Source: UBA2779 sp965232165
GTDB taxonomy: Bacteria > Spirochaetota > Spirochaetia > DSM-2461
Direction of reading: 5' to 3'
Length of the DNA stretch: 64,000 nt
NCBI GenBank assembly: GCA_965232165.1
Contig: CBDDOY010000001.1
Coordinates: 1,674,001 to 1,738,000, forward strand
Shown here: in pieces, positions 28,577-37,378 of the stretch
Layout: each line of letters starts with the position of its first letter
Position numbering within the stretch: the stretch's first letter is position 1
The notes under the pieces: model-generated
Database searches by the model: none
Seen by the model: the letters and a program-made list of their open reading frames with translations, nothing else
What the model was told of the DNA's origin: nothing
Position numbers and translations under genes: made by a program

Positions 28577-29283
28577 ATCTGAAACAGACAAGAACGATAT
28601 TTCGGCGGGAGTTTTCGACCTTCTTTCAATCTCCCGGTTCGTACATTCTCATCACCCTTTATCTGTTGATTACCGGGTGGTTCTTTTTCTCAACCTTCTT
28701 TCTGTCTGCAAGGGCCGATATGAGAGATTTCTTCAGTCTCATGCCCCTCATCCTCAGTATAACCATACCGGCGATAACGATGAGACAGTTTTCCGAAGAG
28801 TACCGCAGCGGGTCCATGGAGATACTCGGCACTCTGCCGGTTGTAACCGCAGATATAGTGGTCGGCAAGAGCCTTGCTTCCCTGTTAAGTGTCATCTGTA
28901 TGCTGCTGCCCACCATCTCCTATCCGCTTTTTATCATGACGCTGGGAGATATTGATTGGGGACCGGTGATAGGCGGGTATCTCGGAGGACTATTCCTTTC
29001 CGCGACCTATATAGGCATCGGCCTATTAGCTTCCTCGGCAACCCGCAATCAGATTGTGGCCTTCATCATCGGCGCAGTGGCCTGCCTCTCTCTGTCCATT
29101 GTGCACAGGATGTTGGTTATTATCCCATCCAGTTTGGTTCAGACACTCCAGAACCTGGGCACCGGATATCACTTCACCAATATCAGCCGGGGTATCATAG
29201 ACTCGAGAGACCTTATTTATTTTGCCTCTATGATCTTCTTAACTCACTATGCCGCGTGGGTTATTAATCGAACGGCACGATAG
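28573..29283 (+). CDS. Gld/ABC-2-type exporter permease
   Basis: A 236-residue membrane protein with six probable helices (about 22-43, 53-73, 99-122, 133-155, 163-185 and 210-230). The N-terminal cytoplasmic part reads RTIFRREFSTFFQSPGSYI, typical of GldF-like permeases. Its ATG overlaps the stop of the ATPase, so they form one complex. Confidence 0.87.
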   Translation: MNLKQTRTIFRREFSTFFQSPGSYILITLYLLITGWFFFSTFFLSARADMRDFFSLMPLILSITIPAITMRQFSEEYRSGSMEILGTLPVVTADIVVGKSLASLLSVICMLLPTISYPLFIMTLGDIDWGPVIGGYLGGLFLSATYIGIGLLASSATRNQIVAFIIGAVACLSLSIVHRMLVIIPSSLVQTLQNLGTGYHFTNISRGIIDSRDLIYFASMIFLTHYAAWVINRTAR

Positions 29284-29295
29284 AGGAGTTTGACG

Positions 29296-31422
29296 ATGAA
29301 ACACAAGATACAATGGATTAAGCTGGCAGCCTACGCGCTGGTGCTCATACTGCTGAACAACACGGCATCGACGCTCTTTTTCCGCATAGACCTTACCCGT
29401 AACAGGACGCATTCTCTCTCCAGGGCCAGCATTGATGCGGTGGCCAATCTTGAAGAGCCTCTCACGATAAAGGCATTTTTCTCTGAGAACCTTCCTTCTC
29501 CCTACAATAACCTGGAGCAGGAAGTCGGCGATCTATTGGAGGCATACGGGTTCAGGGGGAATAAATTCTTCAACTATTCCATACACACCATAGGAACCGA
29601 GAGGGATGATGAGGCTGAAACCTCGAAGGCTAACCGGACCGATGCCCAGAGTTATGGGGTGTTCCCCATCCAGATTCAGAAGATTGAGACCGATGAGGTT
29701 AAGCTGGTGAGTGCATTCATGGGCATGGTCTTTATCCAGGGTGACATCATAGAAACCATTCCTGTCCTGGGCAGCGGTGAGAATAAGGAGATGACAATTA
29801 CCTCCACTATCAAGAAAATGAGTGATAAGACAGGGGCTATACTCGCCATGGATGATGATATCGCCCTCAAACTCTATCATTCCTCGGCACTGGGGCGCAT
29901 CAATGCCTCACTCGCTGACTATCCCGATGAGCTTTCCAAGTTGATCAAAGATTTGAACCGGCAGTATTATGACCGGCTCGATTTCAGGCACATCGATCCG
30001 GAGAAGCTGGCGGCGGGGGATAAACCTCCGGAGGAATACGACTTGAGTTCCCTCAATCTCCGGCTAAATACCGGTGAGAGCCAGAAGGTCTATGCCAGTT
30101 TGGTGATCGAGAACAGCCAGATGTCGCGGAAGATTAATCTGTTCAGACAGAATATCTTCGGCGGGCAGACGATTGAAGATCCTCAGGCTCTGGTAGAGGC
30201 CCTGCCCGGAGTGATTGATACGTTGGCGGGAATCAACCCTAAAATAGGTTTTCTCACGGACTATGGCGCATTGTCTTCCTATGGAGGCTCCCAAGACCCT
30301 GCGGCTCCCGGTTTGAACAATTTGCGTACACTTCTTGGGGAGAATTACGATCTGGTTGATGCTTCGATTGAACAGGGTATCCCCGATGATATCAGCGTCC
30401 TGCTGGTGGTTAGTCCCCAAGGGACATTTACGGAATGGGATCTCTTCCAGCTCGACCAGTATCTCATGAAGGGGAATTCTATCGCCTTCTTCATTGATTC
30501 CATGACAGAAATAAGCCCTCAGGGCGGAAATCAGTATTACGGACAAACCCCCAGTTACTTGCCCCGGAACACGGGGCTGGAACCCTTGCTGACTCACTTC
30601 GGCCTCAAGGTGGAGAATAGCTATATCCTGGATGAAAACTGTTTCGTCAGGACTGATGCTGCCCAGGGCGGCGGGGTGAGTGAGATTCGGTTCTATTTCG
30701 CTCCCTTCATTGAGAAGGATGATATCAACACAGAAAGCGTGATCATGGGGAACATCAAACAACTGCTGTTGCTGAACAATTCGCCGATTACTGTGGACAC
30801 GGAGACTCCGGCTGGGCCTGTTCCTCAGGTGATCTTTTCTTCATCCCCGAATGCATGGGAAATGAAGGAAAACATCAATCTCTACAATCCCATGATGATT
30901 AACCCCCCGGCGGATGATGAAAGAAAATCCATGGCCGCCGCCGCCTTCATCACCGGCGGTATGACGAGTTATTTCAAGGATAAATCCATCCCCCCGCCGC
31001 CTGAGCCGTCCGAAGAAGCTGAGGAAGGCGAGGATGCCGATTTGGATGCCACCTTTACCGCAGACCAGGCTCAAGCCGATTTAGCGATGATTGAATCGGG
31101 GGAGGGAAAGCTGTTCCTCATAGGGAGCAGTACTTTGCTGAGGGATAACATCCTGGATGCCAGTGGGAACAGCACTAACGCCACCTTCATCTTGAACCTC
31201 ATCGATACCATTGGGGGCAGGGCGGATTATGCGAAGATGCGGAGCAAGGGGCAGTCATTCAGCCCCTTAGAAGAGAGTTCGGCAACACTGAAACGATTGA
31301 TAAAGGGTTTCAATATCGCCGGACTTCCCATCATAGTCATCCTATCGGGACTGATCGTCTGGCTGCGAAATACGTCACGTAGGAAACGCATTGCACAACT
31401 GTTTAGCAGGGAGGCGGAGTAA
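29296..31422 (+). CDS. GldG-like auxiliary protein of ABC exporter
   Basis: About 708 residues; ATG 29296 follows GAGGAG and is preferred over TTG 29290. One helix at the N-terminus (about 9-27) and one at the C-terminus (about 675-697) flank a large extracytoplasmic region with the GldG/ABC_transp_aux signature FFRIDLTRNRTHSLS at the start. Near 570-590 a run of Pro and acidic residues forms a linker. It probably completes the exporter as a periplasmic partner. Its stop overlaps the start of the next gene by one base. Confidence 0.85.
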   Translation: MKHKIQWIKLAAYALVLILLNNTASTLFFRIDLTRNRTHSLSRASIDAVANLEEPLTIKAFFSENLPSPYNNLEQEVGDLLEAYGFRGNKFFNYSIHTIGTERDDEAETSKANRTDAQSYGVFPIQIQKIETDEVKLVSAFMGMVFIQGDIIETIPVLGSGENKEMTITSTIKKMSDKTGAILAMDDDIALKLYHSSALGRINASLADYPDELSKLIKDLNRQYYDRLDFRHIDPEKLAAGDKPPEEYDLSSLNLRLNTGESQKVYASLVIENSQMSRKINLFRQNIFGGQTIEDPQALVEALPGVIDTLAGINPKIGFLTDYGALSSYGGSQDPAAPGLNNLRTLLGENYDLVDASIEQGIPDDISVLLVVSPQGTFTEWDLFQLDQYLMKGNSIAFFIDSMTEISPQGGNQYYGQTPSYLPRNTGLEPLLTHFGLKVENSYILDENCFVRTDAAQGGGVSEIRFYFAPFIEKDDINTESVIMGNIKQLLLLNNSPITVDTETPAGPVPQVIFSSSPNAWEMKENINLYNPMMINPPADDERKSMAAAAFITGGMTSYFKDKSIPPPPEPSEEAEEGEDADLDATFTADQAQADLAMIESGEGKLFLIGSSTLLRDNILDASGNSTNATFILNLIDTIGGRADYAKMRSKGQSFSPLEESSATLKRLIKGFNIAGLPIIVILSGLIVWLRNTSRRKRIAQLFSREAE

Positions 31423-32327
31423 TGAAATTCAATATACCTAAGAAAGATATTAAGGAATTGATCATCCTGGGAATCATGGCCCTGGGATGCCTTTTGTACA
31501 TAAGCTTTCGGGAACGCAGCGAGATGAACTATACTTTGCCGACATTTCCCGAGATTGCCGCAGCGGATTTTAACAGCTTGGAAATTCTCAGTCCCGGAGG
31601 TGAGACTCTGAGAATGGATAAGGGAGAGGGGCAGTGGACTCTCTCGGATGGATATCCCGCCGATCCGGCTATCGTCAACCGCATCCTTGATTTTCTATCT
31701 GCGCCCACTCCGGTGGATCTCGTTTCGGAATCCGAGAAATACGGTCGATATGAGCTGGATGAGAAAGGAATGCATAGCCTTAAGGGATACAAGGATGAGA
31801 ACTTGATAAGAGAAATCCATCTCGGCAAGGTGTCTTCCTCCAATAAATATAGCTATGTCCTTTTCCCGGGGAATAAAAACGTGTACACCGTACGCGGCAC
31901 GCTCGTCGAAACGGTATCGAAGGATTCGGAATCTTTTCGGGACAAGCTGATAATGGAGATAGACCGCGATTCGGTAACCAGGATTTCCTTCGAAGCAGCC
32001 GGTGAAAATACCGTGATTCTCACCAGGGGGGAGGAAGCCGCCTGGACCGATGCGGAGGGCCATGAATGGGAGAAGGAGAAGATCAATGAGATTCTGGGCC
32101 GATTCATCTCTCTTCGGGCTGTAGGTTTTCCCGACGATGCCCCGTCTGAGGATGAGAAGGCTGCCGAAATCAGTTTAATGGGAGCCAGTGAAGTGAACTT
32201 CTCCCTCTATGAGAAAGGCGATGAAGGATACCCTGCAAGCACAAGTGCCTATCCCTTTCCGGTTATCATCTCCTCTTACATCGGAGACAGCATATTGGAG
32301 AGCTTCGACCCACAGGGTGAGGAGTGA
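31422..32327 (+). CDS. DUF4340 protein
   Basis: A 301-residue protein anchored by one N-terminal helix (about 11-29), with a beta-rich extracytoplasmic domain. Elements such as GEGQWTLSDGYPADPAIVN, where a bound-state Trp and a following helix alternate, recur three times and mark DUF4340. These genes regularly follow GldG homologues, as here. Function unknown; likely part of the same envelope complex. Confidence 0.8.
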   Translation: MKFNIPKKDIKELIILGIMALGCLLYISFRERSEMNYTLPTFPEIAAADFNSLEILSPGGETLRMDKGEGQWTLSDGYPADPAIVNRILDFLSAPTPVDLVSESEKYGRYELDEKGMHSLKGYKDENLIREIHLGKVSSSNKYSYVLFPGNKNVYTVRGTLVETVSKDSESFRDKLIMEIDRDSVTRISFEAAGENTVILTRGEEAAWTDAEGHEWEKEKINEILGRFISLRAVGFPDDAPSEDEKAAEISLMGASEVNFSLYEKGDEGYPASTSAYPFPVIISSYIGDSILESFDPQGEE

Positions 32328-32640
32328 TATGCCGGACCTAAGCGCTGGATACTGAAGATAGTGCCCATAAGCTTAGTGGTGAGGTATAGTCTGGTGAAAA
32401 AACGAGTTACCAGAATGCTCTGAACCCTTCTCTGCCCGGGATCGCGCCAACTTCAGCTTAATCGGGCTGAATAACCGGAAACTGTAGGCGCCCTGTATAA
32501 ATTCCATCCCCGACGGTCTTCAATGAAGCCCGGTGCGATCAGTCTGTTAATTATTTTCCTGACTGTGCTTTAGGTAGATTCAAGAAGTCCCGGACCGCAG
32601 CGAATTTGGGGTATGGAAACAGCCACATTCTTTGGGACAC
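32328..32640. other. Decayed mobile and winged-helix remnants
   Basis: Positions 32363-32424 repeat the diverged IS256-type fragment found reversed at 16541-16602. Positions 32494-32609 read, on the minus strand, the end of a winged-helix protein (IEDRRGWNLY) that recurs at 58664-58775. No intact gene is present. Confidence 0.5.
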
Positions 32641-32795
32641 TATGTACACTAAAGACTGCGAAATGGCGATGGCGCAAGGGATTGAAACGGAAATGCCGCT
32701 GGCCGCCCTCCGTCGATTGGCAATGAGCAGGGAGGCAGGCTGCCAGAGCAAGGCATTGGAGTGGGAAGCCCGACCCGAGGGGGCACTCCCATATT
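32641..32795 (-). repeat. Interspersed 160-bp repeat, copy C (reversed)
   Basis: The reverse complement matches the copies at 16091 and 49551, starting from GTGTACAT-like text at 32643 and ending in the CCCGACCCGAGG block. Confidence 0.82.
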
Positions 32796-32815
32796 CTATT
32801 AAGAACTGCGGAGCA

Positions 32816-34069
32816 TTAGAATGAAAATGCCTCGTGATGAATCTGTTTCTTCGGTATGTCTATCGCGATAGCGCATCGGATTACCAGTTTCATTAGCGGC
32901 GGCGGGGCGCATACGTAGAGCCCGCTTCGGCCTGGCTCTACGACTCTTGCCTTGAGTTTTTCGGGGCTGATATTTTCTCCACGGCGGTCAATGATGAGTT
33001 CGAGTGTGAAATTTTCCAGCTTATTTGCGACTGCTTGAAGCATTTCTCCGGCAAAAAAATCTTCCTCACGGACACATAGCCATAGAAGATGGACTGACTC
33101 AGATGAATCCTGTGCCATCATTTCCTCGACGATGCCGAGGAATGGTGTGATTCCCACGCCGCCGGCTATGCACAGGGTCTTCTTATACCAGTTAGGATGG
33201 AAAACGAATTGGCCGTATGGACCGGTGAAACTGACAGGGGCGCCTTGAACACATCGTTCATATAGTTGCGTGGTATAGTCTCCGATTGCCTTGATGCTGA
33301 GCTGAAACGTTCCATCCGGCTGGGTGCTTCGGGATGAGAATGAGAAGGGGTGCTCTTCACTGGGCAGTCCTGAACCCAGTATCCTTAGGTAGCCGTACTG
33401 ACCCGCCTGGTACTGGAAGGGCCGGCTCAGTTCGCCGATATTCAGGCTGATGATGCCGGCCTCATCATAGCGCTCTATGTTCAGAATATGCCCCCGATTC
33501 GCGATATGCGGCAGGGAACACCATTTGTGGCGGAAGTATAGGATGAGCACAAAAACCAAGTAGCTTGTCACGATGGCCGTACCCGGGAAGTTGTTGTCGT
33601 GTGCACTCGATATGATGACATGCACCCAAAGGAGCACAGCGGCAGGCACCATGAAGTTGTGTATAAACCGCAGCCTGTTGTATGGCCCGGCCCGTCCCTT
33701 GCTAAAAGGCGTTTTGACCCATTTCATGGCAGACAGGGCGATGATATACAAGGCGGTAAGTCCGCCGAAGAGCCCCAAGATGGTGGAGGCCGTACCTATC
33801 TCGTACCAATCGAATCGAAGAACAATATGAAACAGGAGGAATAATACGGTCATGAGGGCCGAGACGATGTGCAGGCGGATGATCCATGGCTGACCGAAGG
33901 CTCTATCCATCACTCGAAGCCGCGAGCCGGTCATTATCTGGGTATTGAAGTGAAAATAGAGGAATACACCGGGTGCATTGGGCACGAGCAGGAACAGAGG
34001 AGGCTGATATTGAGCCAAGTAATATGTATACAGCACCAAGGCGGGCAGTATTACCCACCCAAGGAGCAA
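32816..34069 (-). CDS. Ferric-reductase-like transmembrane flavoprotein
   Basis: About 417 residues from TTG 34069; the frame is open further upstream with no better start. The N-terminal half has about six helices with paired His suited to two haems (RLHIVSALMTVLFLLFH and RFIHNFMVPAAVLLWVHV). The C-terminal half is a ferredoxin-NADP reductase unit with the FAD site HPFSFSS and the NAD(P) loop GGVGITPF. Such proteins pass electrons from cytoplasmic NAD(P)H across the membrane. It begins 35 bases after the secreted protein at 34105-34557, suggesting the pair act together. Confidence 0.85.
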   Translation of the reverse strand: MLLGWVILPALVLYTYYLAQYQPPLFLLVPNAPGVFLYFHFNTQIMTGSRLRVMDRAFGQPWIIRLHIVSALMTVLFLLFHIVLRFDWYEIGTASTILGLFGGLTALYIIALSAMKWVKTPFSKGRAGPYNRLRFIHNFMVPAAVLLWVHVIISSAHDNNFPGTAIVTSYLVFVLILYFRHKWCSLPHIANRGHILNIERYDEAGIISLNIGELSRPFQYQAGQYGYLRILGSGLPSEEHPFSFSSRSTQPDGTFQLSIKAIGDYTTQLYERCVQGAPVSFTGPYGQFVFHPNWYKKTLCIAGGVGITPFLGIVEEMMAQDSSESVHLLWLCVREEDFFAGEMLQAVANKLENFTLELIIDRRGENISPEKLKARVVEPGRSGLYVCAPPPLMKLVIRCAIAIDIPKKQIHHEAFSF

Positions 34070-34104
34070 TAGCCCGAATGTATAGACCTTCGGTGAAACC
34101 CGAG

Positions 34105-34557
34105 TCAGAATGATTGGCCCAGGATGAAAGGGATGATGTGGTTTTTGATCATGGGCTTGGCCTCTCGTTTGATGGTGGCCGAACTGACGGCATCCATTGA
34201 GACTTCGGCCTTTGCTGTCTTGGATTTATTCAGGTGCCAAATAAGGATATCGGCGCCGTTCTTGCCCGATTTCCTCTCTGCCTCAAGCAGGGCTTTTATG
34301 GCTGGCGTATCCAGGTCTGCAGGGCTTAGCATCAGCAGTATTCCATTGTGTTGATTTAACATGGCCGGTTTCACCTTCTGTATCCTGTAGTCTTCAATAT
34401 CAACCTTGTTCTTACGCGCTGCCCTCAAGATGGCACTTCGGGCATGGTTTGAGAACTGGGGATGTCCGGTAGGAAATACCAGTGCTACAGATCTATCCTG
34501 GGCGGATGCCGCCATGGCGGTTAAGAGAAATAATAATGATATCGTAAGGTGTTTCAT
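34105..34557 (-). CDS. Small secreted protein with candidate flavinylation motif
   Basis: A 150-residue protein with a clear signal peptide (MKHLTISLLFLLTAMAASAQ). The mature part begins VALVFPTGHPQF, with an alpha/beta pattern. Near residues 120-127 it reads SMDAVSSATIKR, which fits the Dxx[ST][GS]AT pattern at which ApbE attaches FMN to a Thr in NqrC/RnfG-like and other secreted electron carriers. Its downstream neighbour is a ferric-reductase-like membrane protein. Flavinylation is inference; the rest of an FMN_bind domain is not obvious and no apbE lies in the window. Confidence 0.6.
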   Translation of the reverse strand: MKHLTISLLFLLTAMAASAQDRSVALVFPTGHPQFSNHARSAILRAARKNKVDIEDYRIQKVKPAMLNQHNGILLMLSPADLDTPAIKALLEAERKSGKNGADILIWHLNKSKTAKAEVSMDAVSSATIKREAKPMIKNHIIPFILGQSF

Positions 34558-34646
34558 GGGATTCAGTATTCAGAAAAGTCGGAATAATGTCAAGGGGGGG
34601 ATGGAGAAAGGGATAAGGGGAAAGTGGGAAAAACTCCTTAAAGGAG

Positions 34647-35338
34647 GGTTCAGGACATAGGTAACACTCGAGGTTCAGGACATAGGTAACACTCGAGGTT
34701 CAGGACATAGGTAACACTCGAGGTTCAGGACATAGGTAACACTCGAGGTTCAGGACATAGGTAACACTCGAGGTTCAGGACATAGGTAACACTCGAGGTT
34801 CAGGACATAGGTAACACTCGAGGTTCAGGACATAGGTAACACTCGAGGTTCAGGACATAGGTAACACTCGAGGTTCAGGACATAGGTAACACTCGAGGTT
34901 CAGGACATAGGTAACACTCGAGGTTCAGGACATAGGTAACACTCGAGGTTCAGGACATAGGTAACACTCGAGGTTCAGGACATAGGTAACACTCGAGGTT
35001 CAGGACATAGGTAACACTCGAGGTTCAGGACATAGGTAACACTCGAGGTTCAGGACATAGGTAACACTCGAGGTTCAGGACATAGGTAACACTCGAGGTT
35101 CAGGACATAGGTAACACTCGAGGTTCAGGACATAGGTAACACTCGAGGTTCAGGACATAGGTAACACTCGAGGTTCAGGACATAGGTAACACTCGAGGTT
35201 CAGGACATAGGTAACACTCGAGGTTCAGGACATAGGTAACACTCGAGGTTCAGGACATAGGTAACACTCTCAGGACATAGGTAACACTCGAGGTTCAGGA
35301 CATAGGTAACACTCGAGGTTCAGGACATAGGTAACACT
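34647..35338 (+). repeat. 28-copy tandem array of a 25-bp unit from an IS481-like end
   Basis: The core GACATAGGTAACACTCGAG recurs every 25 bases from 34651; units 1-25 are perfectly spaced, the 26th is shifted by a 5-base deletion at 35271, and 27 and 28 follow. Copies are essentially identical. The last unit runs into TTTTAGCCGAGC and the start of an IS481-like transposase. No variable spacers are present, so this is not CRISPR. It lies 89 bases upstream of the secreted flavoprotein gene. Confidence 0.95.
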
Positions 35339-35398
35339 TTTAGCCGAGCATGGTAACACCTTGGAGGTGGAAACATGCCTTGGCAGGAGAGAAATACC
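35317..35398 (+). mobile_element. 82-bp truncated start of an IS481-like element
   Basis: It contains the end repeat, a second GGTAACACC, an RBS GGAGGTGG and an ATG (35375) beginning MPWQERNTMDL, the N-terminus expected of IS481-family transposases. The rest of the element is missing; the text runs straight into the end of the DUF188 gene. The same 82 bases, with one change, lie at 62100-62181. Confidence 0.7.
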
Positions 35399-35413
35399 AT
35401 GGATTTGGAGCCT

Positions 35414-35872
35414 CTAAATTCCAAGGCCCTCATCATCTTCCAGGAGGCTTGTCAATTTGGCCTTAAACAGGCAGGCATCCTCGGCATTGTATTCATATCC
35501 CCGCCACGAAACCATTCCTCCGGCACGCATTGCTCTCATTATCCCGGCATCCTCCATCCGCCGCATCAATGCCTTCTTGCTCCAGATGCGGCCCCTGTCG
35601 TTCATGACTGTTACACCCTTAACCACAAGCCTATGTGCGAGGCCAAGATCGCGGGTGAGCACCACATCACTCGGACCGGCACCTTCGGATATGAGGGAAT
35701 CGGCTAAACCGGAACCATGATCGACCTGGATGAGCCGTATGTGTTCCCCCTCTACGCCGTCTATCCTGCGGTCGGCCACCACATCGGCGGGGACACCCCT
35801 CCTGCACACCAGGTTCAGGGCGATCTTCAATGCCGGTGCGGGGAAGTTGTCCCCGTCTATCCACAGCTTCAA
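35414..35872 (-). CDS. DUF188 protein (YaiI/YqxD family)
   Basis: About 152 residues from TTG 35872, which overlaps the manA stop (TTGA) and begins exactly at the conserved LKLWIDGDNFP; an ATG at 35932 would add 20 atypical residues. DUF188 proteins have a PIN-like fold with acidic residues (DGDNFP, and DVVLTRDLGLA), suggesting a nuclease, but the substrate is unknown. It is coupled to manA. The IS481 remnant abuts its 3' end. Confidence 0.85.
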   Translation of the reverse strand: MKLWIDGDNFPAPALKIALNLVCRRGVPADVVADRRIDGVEGEHIRLIQVDHGSGLADSLISEGAGPSDVVLTRDLGLAHRLVVKGVTVMNDRGRIWSKKALMRRMEDAGIMRAMRAGGMVSWRGYEYNAEDACLFKAKLTSLLEDDEGLGI

Positions 35873-37086
35873 CGGCCTATTTTCGCAACAGCCGCGCGGC
35901 CGCTGCCCTTGATGGCCACAGCGGGCGCACAATGCGGTACAAACGCACTCTCTCCTACTGCCAATTCCAACGATTTGACACCATCATCCAAATACAACTG
36001 CCCCTCAAGGCTGAGGATCACCATCGGGCCTTCATTGCCTTGAATTCGCAGCCCTGTCCTGGAATGCCCGCTCAGCACTCCCACCCCGAGGGCAAATTCC
36101 TTTGCCGGAGTGGGAAAAAACTCCAAGGCATCCTCACCGCCAGGAGCGGGCAGCCTCAGAACAGCGGGCTTAGCGGCGTTGAAGTCCAGAATACGAAGGA
36201 GTTCGGGCACATCGATATTTTTCGAAGTCAGACCGCCTCGGAGAACATTATCCGAATTGGCCATGAGTTCAACACCGAAGCCTTCGAGATAGGCGTGAAG
36301 CGACTTCGGGGGCTGATAGAGCGCCTCGCCAGGCTGAAGCTGCAGGACATGGAGAAACAGCGGAGAAAGAACTCCGATATCTGATGGAAACTGACGAACA
36401 AGACGATGAATCCATTCCCGCTGCAGGCTGTTCCCGCCATGCCACGAACTATGCCGTGCCTGTGAGATGAGATAATTCCGGTCGAATTCCCTCATAGTCA
36501 AGAGACTCTCCAGGAATAACTGAATTCCCTCCGTTTTACCGCTCTGCATCACGGGGAGAGCCAATATGTCAGCGAGATCAGGACGGCCCTTCCCTATCAA
36601 GGACCAGAAATTTGCGGCAATCTCCCGGGGTTCCAGAAAGCCTATCATAGCCGTGAACGGATTGAGGGCCATGATAATCTCGGGCTTTTGATTGTCGTCC
36701 CTGTAATTGCGAAGCGGAGAATCCAAGGGCACCCCATCTGCATTCTCACGCGCGAACCCTTCCATGGCCTCCTGCTTGTTTGGATGGGCCTGAATCGATA
36801 GCGATTTACCGGCGGCCAGCAGCTTGAACAAGAAGGGAAGGCTGCCGCAACTGCCGGCGATTTCACTGCTCAGGGCTTCTTCCCTGTTGCTTTGCAGCCA
36901 ATCGTCCATACCAAGCCACCGCCCCTGGATATTTAGCATGGAAGGCGCCAATGGGTGCGCCCCCATCCAAACTTCGGCGGCAGGCTTTCCTGCAGGCCAA
37001 TCCAGGTTGAGAAACCGGGGAATTAGGTCAGCATGACCCCAATCGTAGTCCCGGATGGGGTTTTTCATCGGATAGAAGGACTGCAT
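35869..37086 (-). CDS. manA: Mannose-6-phosphate isomerase (class I)
   Basis: A 405-residue zinc enzyme interconverting mannose 6-phosphate and fructose 6-phosphate. Zn ligands are seen in SIQAHPNK (Gln and His near 98-100), KPEIIMAL (Glu) and the late His in KSLHAYLEG. The GVELMANSDNVLRGGLT motif is characteristic. It lies between the FmdB zinc ribbon gene (3 bases upstream) and DUF188 in one apparent operon. Confidence 0.94.
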   Translation of the reverse strand: MQSFYPMKNPIRDYDWGHADLIPRFLNLDWPAGKPAAEVWMGAHPLAPSMLNIQGRWLGMDDWLQSNREEALSSEIAGSCGSLPFLFKLLAAGKSLSIQAHPNKQEAMEGFARENADGVPLDSPLRNYRDDNQKPEIIMALNPFTAMIGFLEPREIAANFWSLIGKGRPDLADILALPVMQSGKTEGIQLFLESLLTMREFDRNYLISQARHSSWHGGNSLQREWIHRLVRQFPSDIGVLSPLFLHVLQLQPGEALYQPPKSLHAYLEGFGVELMANSDNVLRGGLTSKNIDVPELLRILDFNAAKPAVLRLPAPGGEDALEFFPTPAKEFALGVGVLSGHSRTGLRIQGNEGPMVILSLEGQLYLDDGVKSLELAVGESAFVPHCAPAVAIKGSGRAAVAKIGR

Positions 37087-37089
37087 GAC

Positions 37090-37338
37090 TCAAAGCCGGC
37101 GGCAGATGCCGGTAGAGCAGCCTTCGCCCCTCAAGCCATTTCCGCATGACTCGCCGACGGCGTGGGCACAGGAATCCATTCTCCCCTGTACCGGTCCTGT
37201 GTTGATGGAGAAAACGCTGAAGCTTCTTATCAGTGTATGCCCGGTGCAGTGCTTACAGGAGGGGTCATCCGCATTTAAGCCTACAAGATGCTCCTGTTCA
37301 CGTCCGCAGTTATGGCAGATATACTCATATATCGGCAT
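37090..37338 (-). CDS. FmdB-family zinc ribbon protein
   Basis: An 82-residue protein starting MPIYEYICHNCGREQE, with CxxC pairs at about residues 8-11 and 28-31 forming a zinc ribbon. The FmdB family is widespread, usually of unknown regulatory role. The tail after residue 55 is Cys-rich and variable. It ends three bases before manA begins. Confidence 0.88.
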   Translation of the reverse strand: MPIYEYICHNCGREQEHLVGLNADDPSCKHCTGHTLIRSFSVFSINTGPVQGRMDSCAHAVGESCGNGLRGEGCSTGICRRL

Positions 37339-37378
37339 AGAAATATCCTCAAAATATCTTCACATATTTCATTCAAAA

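Noticed and set aside
34647..35338. CRISPR array
   Set aside because: The 25-bp units are directly joined and identical, with no variable spacers and no cas genes.
35375..35707. Novel gene starting MPWQERNTMDL
   Set aside because: Only the first ~11 codons are IS481-like; the rest is antisense to the DUF188 gene.
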